64,000 nt of DNA from positions 1,074,001 through 1,138,000 of the forward strand of contig NC_089825.1 in NCBI RefSeq assembly GCF_035046505.1. Direction: 5' to 3'. Shown here piece by piece: positions 52,740 to 64,000 of this stretch; position 1 is the stretch's first letter, and each line of letters starts with the position of its first letter. The position numbers and the translations under genes were made by a program. The DNA comes from Tiliqua scincoides (taxonomy: Eukaryota > Chordata > Lepidosauria > Squamata > Scincidae). Under the pieces are notes generated by a model. The model searched no databases. It saw only the letters and a list, made by a program, of their open reading frames with translations, and had not been told where the DNA came from.

Positions 52740-55700
52740 CAGGCTTGTAATGTATACAGCAGAGGTGCAGAGGAGTGGCAGGCCCCAGGGTGAGTGTATG
52801 TTTAAGCCTTCTTCCATCTCCCACTGAAGTTGTCCTGCCCGGAGTCAGCGCATTGGTCTACCCGGCTCCACATTGCCTTCTGCAACATGCATCCATAGTC
52901 TTACAGCAGAGACCTTGAAGCCCTCTTACCACAGATCGTTGTCACTGGACATGCTGAGACACGGTGACCTTTGACCCTAGACTGTAAAACCACTGGATAG
53001 CATAGCGACACATACAATGGTAACAGAAAAAACTGCTTGATGTTAAGAAAGAATCATTTTGCAAAAGTCTAACCCAAGCTGGGATTTACATCCTAGGCAA
53101 GGCTAATAGACAAGCCTAGGACTGGGCTCTGTCTTTGTTACGTGGTCGGAGAATATCACAGCAAATTGTGGACAGTGACATGGATTGCACTGAGCACCAG
53201 AAATCTTGTCCTTGCTCACCACAAAAATGACACCCACACCCACATCTTCACTGACAGACATGGTGCTGCAATGAATTCTCCCAGCATCAAAGACACACAA
53301 GAAGCCTCTAAGCTTTTTGTTTGATTTTTCCCCATTTAATTTTGCATCTGAAATGCCAGGCTTTGCCTTTAAAAATGTTTGGAATGATTGGTCTTGTCCA
53401 AAGACTCCAGCCAAAGCAACGTCAGAGGTCACTGCTAAAACTCATGGACAGTAACCATTTCTTCTTTTGTCACATGAGATTTCAAGCCCTGATCAGCCAG
53501 AAATGTGCCTGGTGGTGTTCAGCGAGTGCCTGCTGTTCAACCTCATTACCTAACCATCAGGAGGCCATATTCATGCTGACTTTATGTGGGAAGGGAAGCT
53601 GACACGAGGCCACTAGGTCCTATAAAGGACTTGCAGCCCACAAATCTACTTCCTGACCAGAAAGTTTAAATCTGTTTCCCGCAAATGGCCCCAAGCAGAC
53701 TGTAGAGACAGTTTTCATCAAGGTCAGCTTCTGTTGCAGTGACAGTCCAGTATATCTCCCCCAAAACTCAAATGGTCAAGACTTGATCAGTGGAAAAGTC
53801 ATTCTCAGCACATGTACTGCTGCTGAAATTATTCTGGGATCTATATGCTGGTCCAATTTATTTTAGGCCCTAGCACAAGAGTCCTCACTTGTGAACAACA
53901 AGATCCAAGATGCTGCAGATCTCAGCACTGCCACAAATCCGTCCGCTTCTCTGAAGCCTTGCTTTTGCTTTCTTGTTCCTTCTGAGGGTTGAGAGCTCCC
54001 TTCCTGTTTGTTCAAGGATTCTGCCAAGCACGATTTCCCTGGAAAGCTTAATAAACCACTACAAGCTCTCTTCGTCTTCCTGGAATTGTGAGTCATGGGA
54101 TCCCTATCACATCCTTATGACCTCAATGAGTGACATGGAAGAACAATAAAAGAGGAGACCTTTGCCCTTGCAGTCCTGCCCATTAAGTACCCATTGAAAG
54201 GTATAGCAAGGGCAGCAGCAGACTTCCACATCATTGAGCTCTGCTATCTTTTGATCCATGACGATACAGGTTCCTTGAAGTGAAATACATTCTCTCTCCT
54301 ACAAGCAGAGAGTAGATTTTTCAGAGCAGCTGAAGCTGATTTGGTGGAGACATCTTCATTCATGGTCCCCTCTGGGCATACAGCATGCAGGCTTTTGAAG
54401 CTATCCAAAACCCTGCAAATGTGACCAGAGACTGTGTGAAACAGAAACAAAATCAGGGACTGAGCACAAGCAATGACTGTACAGCTCTGTCCAGGTTTCA
54501 GCCAGGCCATCGGAGACAAAAACCAAAGGCTGTTTGAGGTGGGTCACCAATGCTGTCACTGTGAGCCGTTCTGCCCCCAACAAACACTCTCCCTCCAATC
54601 AAGTGGGAGGAGGAACTCTCTTCCCTCCCCTTTGGGACAGCAGCAGCAGTGCTGGAAGGAGAAGGGGGGCAGGTGCTGCTGCTGCCCCCTCACTGCCCCT
54701 GCCCACTTGGCTGCAGCCACACAGAAATGCAAGGACGATGATCCTTTGGCCTCTTTCAGCCCCTTTTGTGCCACCTTCTTGCTCATCCTCACAGAGTTTT
54801 TTTAAAACATGAACACAGGGAGCGATGCATGCTGGGCCCCTCTGGGTCGTTTTAAAAAAGACCTGCATGGCAGACATTCAAGAAGACAGTGAAGGGGGGG
54901 GAGAGAAGCAGCAGGATCTGTGCCCCACCCTGCATTCTCCACGAAGCCAAGTGGGCCGAGAGGGTGAGGAAGTGGCATTGGCAGCCACTACCACATTTTC
55001 CCTTTCAGCACCTCTGGAGAGAGAAGGGGGCTGCCACTGTCCAAAACCTCTTCTTGCAAGCGGATGGAGTAGCAAAGCACTGGCTGCGGGGGCTCCATCA
55101 GCCGTGGGCCAGAGGGGCCAGAAAGGCGGGAGGCCCTCATTAGTTCACTGCTCCCTTTCAAGGCACCACTTGAGCTGACATGTTCACGCGGTGTCATCTC
55201 TGGACTGATTTGGCTCTATCCTCTCACAGTCACATGGGCAGTGTGTAGGCAGAAGAGGGGAGCGAAGGGTGGATTGGGAAGGATTCAGCAGCAGCGTCTG
55301 CCAAAAACAAATCCCCTTCGCAGGCTTGAGCTGCCTGCATAGTTCACACAGACTTGCGCCAGTGATATTGCTGGTGCAGGCCCAAGCTGACTCACCAGGC
55401 CAGCAGAGAAGTACACCAAGGAGACCTCAGGAGGGCAAAACTCCTTAGCGGGATGGAGCCGGCACTGCATTGGCTTTGCTGCATCACAGGGCAGGGAGTT
55501 AGTTAAGATTGGGCTGCCTGTCATAAAGCAGGAGTACTGGTCAAAGGCAGGACTTAGAGCCAGAACGGATTGCATAGCAGGAGCCCAGGCACACCACACT
55601 TCTTGGCACTCCAAAGGGCTGCTGGATGAGGAGGGCACCAGACTGCCTGGCACAGATCCAGGGGAGAGGACGGTGGCAGGGAAACAGTTGCACAGGAAGC

Positions 55701-56225
55701 AGGAGGCTGACCTGCTTGCAGCCAATAGAGTCTGTGACACAGAATGCCACAAAAGTTCATGGTCTAGAAATCACCTCTGATGTTGCTTTGTGCAGGATCA
55801 ACCATTCCAAACATTTCGAAAGGCTAAGGGTGACGTCTGTGGTGTCTGGCCAGGAAAGGGAGTTCAGATAGCCTGTGCTTCACTTCCTGAGTGAAAAGAA
55901 GCACTGGTGTGTGACATGGCTGTCCCATTTAGGGTTGCCAACTGACCAGGAAAAAACACACCCTGGTCTGGCCATTGCTTTTGTGTCTGGTCAGGTGCCA
56001 GAGTGTTTTTATTGTTAGCCACAAGAAACTCCTTGTAGTTCCTACCATTAACACTATTCTGATGCAATTGTACTACATAACTTCAGACTTTTCACAGAGA
56101 CTGGAAGGTATATAGATGGTTGCTAGGAAACTACTGTTCAGTCCCCTTCCTTTATTGCCTGTCATGTACTTCCTCTCACTTCCACTCTTTGAATTGAATA
56201 TCAACTACTTTACTCAAAATGTGGA
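52740..56225. other. Mostly single-copy, non-coding
   Basis: No exon or domain recognised. Low-complexity GC-rich patches at 54600-54720 and 54880-55100 give overlapping short frames. 55330-55520 is a MITE-like repeat related to 43505-43690. Confidence 0.45.
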
Positions 56226-56228
56226 CTT

Positions 56229-58325
56229 GTATTATTATTATTATTATTATTATTAATTTGTACCCTGCCTTTTTGCCCAACGGGCACACAAGGCGGCTTA
56301 TAACATTTAAAAAAAATACAACATTAAAAACAATTAACAATTTACATAATTAAAAAAATATAAAAACAAACAAACAAACAAACCCCGTGGATTTTCATAT
56401 AAAAGCAAGAACGCCAGCCACCCTGTCAACAATTAAAAGCTTTTTGAAATAAAAAGGTCTTCAGTCCACGCCGAAACGTTAGCAACGAGGGAACAGTTCT
56501 CAGTTCTAAGGGGAGGGTATTCCACAGTTCGGGAGCCACCACCGAGAAGGCCCTCTTCCTGGCCGCCACCCCTCTCACATCTCTTAGTGGCGGCACAGTC
56601 AAAAGGGGGGCCCCCCCAGATGATCTAAGAGCACGGGCAGGATTGTAGGGAAGGAGGTGGTCCCTCAAATACCCCGGACCCGAGCCGTAGAGGGCTTTAA
56701 AAGTCAAAACTAGCATCTTGAATTGGGCCTGGAACAGAACCGGCAGCCAGTGTAGCTCGACAGAGTCAAACCGACGTGCCCCAGCAACCACACGAGCAGC
56801 CGCGTTCTGTACTAGTTGTAATTTCCGGACCGTCTTCAAGGACAGCCCCACGAAGAGCGCATTGCAATAATCTAATCTAGATGTCACTAGGGCATGGGTT
56901 ACTGTGGCCAGGTCCGTGCAGCTCAGGTACGGTCGCAGCTGGCGAATCAGCCGAAGCTGAGCAAAGGCTCCCCTGGCCACCGTCGCCACCTGGGACTCCA
57001 GGAGCAGCTGTGGATCCAGGAGAACCCCCAAGCTGCGGACCTGCTCCTTCAGAGGGAGTGCAACCCCATTCAGAGCAGGACGATAGTCCAGCACCCGAGC
57101 CGTGGATTTCCGAACCAAAAGCACCTCTGTCTTATCCGGATTTAATTTCAGCTTGTTCGCCCACATCCAGCCCCTAACCGCCTCCAGACAGCGATCCAGG
57201 ACCCCAACCGCCTCCTCAGAATCAGGGGGAAAGGAGAGATAGAGCTGGGTGTCATCAGCATACTGATGGCAACCCACTCCAAACCCCCAGATGACCTCTC
57301 CCAGCGGCTTCATGTAGATGTTAAAGAGCATGGGGGATAAGATGGAACCCTGCGGCACCCCAAACCTAAGAGGTCGGGGTGCCGAACAGGCATCCCCCAG
57401 CACCACCTTCTGGGATCTGTCAGCCAGGAAGGAGCGGAACCACTTCAAAACAGTGCCTCCAAGCCCCGACCAGGCCAGCCGGCCCAGAAGGACACCATGG
57501 TTGATGGTGTCGAAAGCCGCCGAGAGGTCCAGCAGGACTAACAGGGTTGCACTCCCCCTGTCCATCCCCCGGCGAAGGTCATCCACCAAGGCAACCAAGG
57601 CAGTCTCCGTCCCAAACCCCGGCCTGAAGCCAGATTGGAATAGGTCCAGATAATCTGTTTCCTCCAGTACCCTCTGAAGCTGGGATGCCACCACCCGCTC
57701 AATCACCTTGCCCAGGAATGGGATATTTGAGACTGGCCAAAAGTTGTTTAAATTAGTGGGATCCAGGGAGGGCTTCTTCAGGAGGGGGCGAACCATCACC
57801 TGCTTCAAGGCAGGCGGGAGCACCCCCTCCCTCAGAGATGAGTTCACCACCCTCCCCGTCCACTCGGCCAGCCCTTCTCGGGCAGCCCTAATTAACCATG
57901 CTGGGCACTGGTCGAGCGGGCAAGTAGCAGGTCTCACATTCCAGAGAATCCTGTCCACATCCTCAGGCTCTACAAGCTGAAAAGAATCCCAAATAGCAGG
58001 ATAGACAGGTGCCCCGGGGACATCACTAGACATGCCCACAGTCATGCCGAATCTGATCGACCTTTTCTGCAAAATGTTTACTGAACACGTCACAGCGAGC
58101 CTCCGTGTGCTCCTCCCCACCAGTGGGGGGGGGGGCAGATGTAAAAGGCTACGGACCACACGAAAGAGCTCAGCTGGACGGTTCTCTGCAGATGCAATGG
58201 TGGCAGAGAGGTGCGCCCTCTTAGCTGCCACCACCGCCTTAGAATATGCTCTCAACTGGGCCCTAGCCTACACCCTTGTATGTTGCAAGGATCCCTCAGG
58301 ATTGGATAGATCCATGCCTCATTGA
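56229..58325 (-). mobile_element. L2-type LINE, 5'-truncated, with a long open frame
   Basis: The minus-strand element ends in CCTTGTGTGCCCGTTGGGCA, CAGGGTACAAATTAATAATA and an (AAT)n tail at 56229-56255, the usual L2 3' end of squamates. A 609-codon frame covers reverse transcriptase and the C-terminal domain. The endonuclease is missing. The 5' boundary near 58325 is approximate. Confidence 0.87.
56426..58255 (-). pseudogene. L2 ORF2 fragment, uninterrupted reverse transcriptase
   Basis: 609 residues without a stop. Motifs in order: PLLKKPSLDPTNLNNF, VSNIPFLGKVIERVV, FQSGFRPGFGTETALV, LLDLSAAFDTINH, FGVPQGSILSPMLFNIY, then the catalytic HQYADDTQLY with both aspartates, LKLNPDKTEVLL, and a C-terminus with LDYCNALFVGL, LQLVQNAAARV and AFSVVAPELWNTLP. 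The protein would lack the AP endonuclease domain, so it cannot be autonomous. The absence of stops points to recent insertion. Confidence 0.87.
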
Positions 58326-58329
58326 TGTT

Positions 58330-61300
58330 CAGGCCACACAAAGTTTGCCCTTCCTCTGACTGCATCCTCAAGGACAGCACTTTACTTTTTCCTATAGGAG
58401 TGAATGGCAACACCCACTTTCAGGGGAAAAGGTGAGAGCCTCTGGTGACCCCAGACATTGGGAATCAAGCCTGCTCTTAACCTGCCAAAGTTCCACTGCC
58501 TTTGCACACTCATTTCCAAGGCCTATTTCTTGTCATGCGTAGTCAGAATGCATAGTCAGAATGAATATGTTTGGCATAAAATCTTTATTAAAATATCTTT
58601 AATGGAACAGCCTTGTGTTCATAAATATATCTTCAGTCATGCTCAGAATGCATGCAAACAGGAGAGAAACACAGTCACATCATATACAAAAGAAAAGATG
58701 GCAAATCTAGATGCTAAAGTCTTTTTCAAAAATCATATGGTAAAGTAAAAACACTTTGCATCCTCAAATGCTGGTTTCCCTTCCGCATACAATAAACTGT
58801 GGCAATGTCTAATAGGCAGCAAATTTGGAAGTCCAGGTGATTTATGGAAACTCCCCCTGCCTTGTGAACTAGACCCTGAGCTTCCTTGACTGATTGTTGT
58901 ATGGGAACAGTCTACTTTAAAATCCAAAGCTCCACAGTTTCATTTTTGCGACCTGATTAAAGGCATCAGGGCACAGAGATTGAATTGCTCAGAATAGGAA
59001 CCTCTGTAAACCACATTTGAGTTCTCAACACTGTTCAGGCATTTTATCCTGCAAACTAGTCTGAGCCTGCACTAATGTCAGTGTTGGCAATGCTTTGCAC
59101 CAAAGTGGCAATGAATGTTGCTCACCTTAAATATTTGAAGTGTGCATCATCTTCTCAACTACCTTTACACTGTTAGCAGATAGAAACTTAGCTGTTTTTT
59201 CACCAAGTATGGCTCTTTGGCAGTTATTGATAGTTCAGAACATGATCCAAGGACAATTTCATGAATTTAGAATGCTATAATAGAATAGAATATGAAAGAA
59301 TTTCCCAGTCCATACCCTTCATTAACTCAGCTCTGTGGACCAAGGTTTTTCTTATTCTCCATATTTTGTGAGGAAAGTTAGAAATTCTGCAAGAAACTGA
59401 ATGCTACAGAAACTAGATAGATGTTTGAAAGAAGTTTAAGAACAAGGGGATTAGCTTCACAAAAGAAAAAAATATGTTTCCCATCACCATCAAATGTCAA
59501 AGAACCCAACATTCCTCAATAGTTACAGGGGAAAGAACATACACACACACACACGTATTGATAGTTTGGCCTCTTGACTTGGAGGAGGAGGGGGAGGTCA
59601 TCAAAAGTCTGCCAGTTATGTGATATCTGACCATAGAGATTGTCAATCCAATACACTGAAAACAACAGGCTTGGGAATATATTGCATAACTCTGGCTGGT
59701 TTGGTGGAAGCAGCATGCCAAGTCTGGTTTCCACAGCAAAACAAGGAACATTTTGACTGCAAATTACAAAGATAATCATTTTATGGTATAGTCAAGACTT
59801 GCTTTTATGCTCGAAATGCACCCAGGGGTACAGGGTTCCAAGATTGCCTGTGTCCCCCCTCATTGTGCAAAAGCCCCCAAACCCATCCTCAAATAAGACT
59901 ATGAAAGATAACTTGCCATGTGAGAATTATGCATTTAGGAGATGCTACGGTCTGTCCATCCATCTCTGTGGCAGTACCTGTATAGGAAGTGCTCAGCATC
60001 ACAACAGATAATCATTGCATTTCACTACATACTTCACTATGCCACTGAGCAGCTTGCAAATTTGGCTCATACACATCCTGTGATACTCAGGAGCACAAGA
60101 GAGTCAGCCTCAACACATTTTTTGTCCTTACAAGAGCTGTAGCAAGTGTGTCCCACTTTGATTACTGCGCTGGCATTTAACATTTAGCTACACCATCACA
60201 TGAGAACTCTGAATCTACTGTGGCAGTAACTCTATAGGATAAATGATCTCTTTTTGCAAAAGAGTTTCTCTGAGATACAGCATGGGCAAGGTTGTCAGCA
60301 GGCACATACAGGATCCACCAACACCACAGGCCATCCATATTGCCAGCCCAAGTAGTGCAGACCTCAGGTGTTTCATGTATCTTATAACTGTGGGTGTTCT
60401 ATCACAATCTAGTAAATGATTCCACAACAAAATAGATATATATCTGATTATAGATCAGATTTCAACTTATATTAAGTTGTTTTTTCATATTCATGTTCTT
60501 TGTTCAGGAACAAAGGTTCATTTCTAGGCTGCTTGCCCAGAGGCAGGTTCGCTGCTATGTTTGATGACTGTGAGTGATCTGAGGTCATCCATATTTCATA
60601 AACTATTCTTAACAGCTGTCAAGATGCACAGGCTGTGGAACTTTTTTTCTGCTCCTTTCTCAGAACAAAATGGAAGTTGTGTACTTTACCCTCACAGTTT
60701 TAATGAATGTTTCCAGGAACACTGCAGCTCTCCAGAAGCTTATCACAGGCTCCTCATGGGTGGAGATAGATATAAAAAGTGTGATTGCAATAATCTGATG
60801 AAGGGATATAGAAGATCATGCAGTGAAGTTCCCTGACCACAGACCAATATCTTAAAAATGCATTCATGACATATCCCTGCCTAGTATTGCCTTTAGAAAA
60901 TGTAGAGAAGGAGATTCCATAAATTCCTTTGGCAATTTCATTCAATTTTGCCGCAACTCTTCAACTGCCTGCCCTTCTGTAGCCAAAACCGATTAATGCC
61001 ACAAGCATTGCTCTCCTTAGAAACAATTTCAGGAAAACACAGTGGTAGACTACAGGAGACATGTTGATGAATGATGGCTTGGTATGCACTTTTTCATGGA
61101 AATACACCAACAGTGAGAATTGCATACACTCAAAATAAAAGTGCACACGCGTTACTGCCCTTTGGCTCATGCCAACTTGTGTTTCAGTCTGAAGAAGCTG
61201 CCCATCCCTTTTCAGCGGAGAGAAGCTGCCTGTCCTTTTCTACCATTCCAGAAAAAAGAAACGATGAGCGTGAACAGACATTTTTCAGGGTCAGTGGGGT

Positions 61301-63710
61301 ACGGAGATGGAGGGGAGCCTCCCTGCAGTTGCGTCAGGTGCATTTCACTAAACAGTCATGAGGCCATACTTGGAACACAGCAAGGCCCTTTTCCTTTCTC
61401 GCTCTGCTACAAAATTCCTCAGTTTGGCAGTGGAGAAAGTAACTGTGGCTTGCTGCCTCTCATCCAGGCCAGTCTCCTGCAGCCATGGAGACTGAAGGCA
61501 TTCCGAAGCTGAGGGTCTCCTCCTGGTAGAGAAAAACACATAGGAGTTCAAGTGGGATCAGGCAGAAGGTGAGAGGCTAAATTCAGACAACCACGTTTTT
61601 CTCCTAAAGGTTTGTTTGTCTCAGAACTTGGAGGCTGCTTACAGAGACAGCACAGGAATCTGGGTGAGAACTCAATCAGGCTCAAGAACAAAGCAGATGG
61701 GAAGGGGACATTTAACCCTGTCCTGTCACGCCATGGTCCCAACAAACAGAGTAGGCCCCACTTTGCTGTTCTTCAACTCAGAAGGAACTTTCTGATCTGC
61801 ACCAATGGCTGTTTCCTTTCTAGGGCTAAGAGATGCTTCGGGGGCACTGTTTTAATTAGAACTGTATTGTGCAGGAAAGGGTTAAATACCTTCCTCACAC
61901 ATCACATCACCTGGGCCTGATCAGGTTCCCTTCCCCCCCCATAGTTGCTATTTAACTGGGGACGATGACATTAATTCAGAACCAAACAACATGTTCTATT
62001 CTACATTGTTTTGAACCTCCGTGACTGCTGAAGAAAAAAAAAACTGGTTAAATGAGATTACTGAAATTATCGAGTCTTCATAGTTTGAGAGAAAACAAGC
62101 AGAAACAGGAACAACAGGGCCCAGGCCTGGAGAGAAGCTTCCTCGGAAAAAGGGATAAGTCTCCTTACCAGGGATTAGAGGAAAGTGTGCTTTGGAGGAA
62201 TGAGACGGCTCCTCCAGAGAGGCCTGCGTAGCACCGGTTGAGCTTGATTTTATCTCGCTTGACAAGCCTCCCAAAGTCACAAGCAGCCTCTGCGCTGATG
62301 GGGTACTCAGCACTCAGCCTGGGAAGAGAGAGGAAGCGTTTCAGAAAGCGGTTCGTTTTGCTCTTTCCTTGCCGTAAGCACTTCCTGAGCCTGCCTCATT
62401 TCTAGCTGATTCTTCTTCCCATCTGACAGATGAAGCTTCCAGTCTGGGGCCAAGGAGGCAGGGCAGGGAAACAAGAGCCCTGCCATTGCCATTGCCACCA
62501 CCACTAGGCCATGAGATTCCGCTGGAGGTGCCCTGCTGTGCGCTTTGCGGAGGTAGCTGGTCATAAGAACATAACTTCATGTGCAGCAAGTCTGCCGTGA
62601 GAAAGAGGAGGAGGAGGAGGAAGAGAAGGCTGAAGGGGCTCCAGAGTTGTCCAGGCTAAGCTGAAGCACTTGACCAGACAGGCCCAGTAGAAGCTGTGCA
62701 AACAGGGCAGCAGCAGGTTGGGCTCCTCGAAGAGATGCAAGTCAGGCTTACCTCCAGTTGCGCATGCAACAGCAGAGAGGATCCAGGCGAGGGTTTAGAC
62801 AGGATTAGGCTGACAATCACTTCTTCCCTAAACTACAAAACCTAAAACACAACAGCCTTTCCTCATGAGGGAGCAGCCTTTCCTCCTAACCAATCATTTC
62901 AGCTGCCCTCTGCTAAGCTTTTTCCAGCTCTGTGTCCTTTTTGAGGTGTAGTGAAGGATGCAAGCTTCCAAATATGGCCACGCTATAAGGTGTATAAGGG
63001 CAATATAATAATTTAAGCTATGATGCACATACAGCAAAATGCTATGGGAATGAGGTGGGCGAGCCCAGAAGTCCAGAAGAAGATGGCGGTGGGAGACGCT
63101 ACATCCAAATATACCTTACAGGACTGGTGTCTGCAAGCAGAGGATCAACACAGTGGAGAAAGGTCTGGGTTAGAATAATTCTCTTTGATATGCTGAATTT
63201 CTGCTTGCAGGGCAGGTCTTTCGTGTGCCTCTCACTGGCAGCCCAGTGAGCCGCTCCACTCTGCCTTTGTCACCAAGAAAGTGGGCAGGAGTTTTGCTTT
63301 TCTACTTGGAGTGACTGTTTATTCCTTCTTGACTTGGAGATATTGGAGATATTAGAGTTTCAAGAACTGGGTTAAGCTGAGAAGCAGCAACTCTCTTCAA
63401 GCCATCTGTCATTAGAAATTGTCAGTGGAGGGAAAGGGGTTTATGGAGACAGTTACGTTTTTATCTGTCTAGACATTCCTAGACCATCTTTCCACTTTCA
63501 AAAAGTCAACAAGATGGCTCCAGTTTTAGTTTACATCGCAATCCCATCCACTTTTCTCTTCACAGAGAAAGAGGGTGAATCCCTGCAGGAGTGGAGGAAC
63601 ACAGTGATCTCCAGGTGAAGCAACAGAATCCTGATGCAGTTTGGATTCCAAACCTTCCTGGTAGTTCATTTTCAAATGTACTGTATTTATCAGACTTTCA
63701 ATTAATTACT
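58330..63710. other. Single-copy-like, no recognisable gene
   Basis: More than 5 kb with balanced composition and few repeats. Short frames (for example 60561-60836 and 61120-61512) lack motifs I can name and are not supported by splice-bounded structure. A short (CA)n run lies at 59542-59554 and a (GAG)n run at 62607-62620. It could contain introns, UTRs or enhancers of a neighbour outside the window. Confidence 0.45.
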
Positions 63711-63711
63711 A

Positions 63712-63779
<68 letters not shown>
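63711..63779. repeat. Composite microsatellite (CT)n(CA)n
   Basis: About 13 CT units followed directly by about 20 CA units. Confidence 0.96.
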
Positions 63780-63781
<2 letters not shown>

Positions 63782-64000
63782 TACAACTTACATGATGAAA
63801 GCTGTTACTCCAACAGCCCAGATGTCACTCTGTGGGACAGCTCCTTTGTTGGACAGAAGTTCCGAAGCTGAGAAGAGATATTTCTGTTAGTGGTTCCAGA
63901 GAGTACTGGATGGATTTGGATTTGGAAATGCATTTGGAAGCAATGGATTTGTAGCACCTTACATTAATCCACTGCAGCTGTAACAGGGCAACCAATTCCC

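Noticed and set aside
58330-63710. Exons of a neighbouring host gene
   Set aside because: No frame shows recognisable domains, and I could not pair any with convincing splice sites. A homology search could still find short exons.

Overview
This is eukaryotic nuclear DNA, most likely from a squamate reptile (lizard or snake). The evidence is a tRNA-headed Sauria-type SINE, CR1, L2, BovB-like and L1-like LINE pieces, many hAT-type non-autonomous elements, and long introns/intergenic DNA with almost no open coding sequence. No bacterial features, CRISPR arrays or operons are present. Only two stretches read as host protein-coding genes. Both are intronless cytochrome P450 genes of the CYP8B type (sterol 12-alpha-hydroxylase of bile-acid synthesis). 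They lie about 34.5 kb apart and point away from each other: a divergent paralogue on the minus strand (13157-14698) and a more canonical CYP8B1 on the plus strand (49215-50747). Each has a TATA-like box about 60-85 bp upstream of its most likely ATG.

Layout. 1-4374: right arm of a segmental duplication. It holds the end of a hAT element, a foldback MITE, a 3-unit tandem array built from CR1 3' ends, a BovB-like fragment joined to a CR1 element, and a SINE nested in the CR1. 4559-8476: one 3.9-kb hAT-like element with 8-bp target duplications, filled with palindromic repeats. 8522-12000: a hAT MITE, two LINE insertions with perfect target duplications, an internally deleted L1 and a SINE. 12545-16615: an L2 tail, the first P450, and an inverted second copy of the internally deleted L1. 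17771-22577: hAT and LTR elements. 25020-31500: L2 with a solo LTR inside it, a 2-kb LINE, and CR1 fragments. 33455-35237: a hAT nested in a hAT. 35096-39098: second copy of the duplication, with a 10-unit array. 39100-48610: microsatellites, MITEs, a repeat block shared with 18.8-20.7 kb, a CpG-rich stretch and a third 3-unit array. 48690-50747: L2 tail abutting the promoter of the second P450. 51990-58325: CR1 with a nested MITE, then an L2 LINE with a 609-codon open reading frame. The rest, especially 58.3-63.7 kb, looks single-copy and non-coding.

The biologically useful content is the CYP8B pair: a lineage-specific duplication or retained old paralogue that could split or diversify sterol 12-hydroxylation. 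The other notable content is unusually well-preserved transposon archaeology: many elements still show target-site duplications, nested insertions, and a CR1-derived satellite whose copy number differs (3 versus 10) between two nearly identical duplicated blocks. I saw no convincing undescribed multi-gene system.
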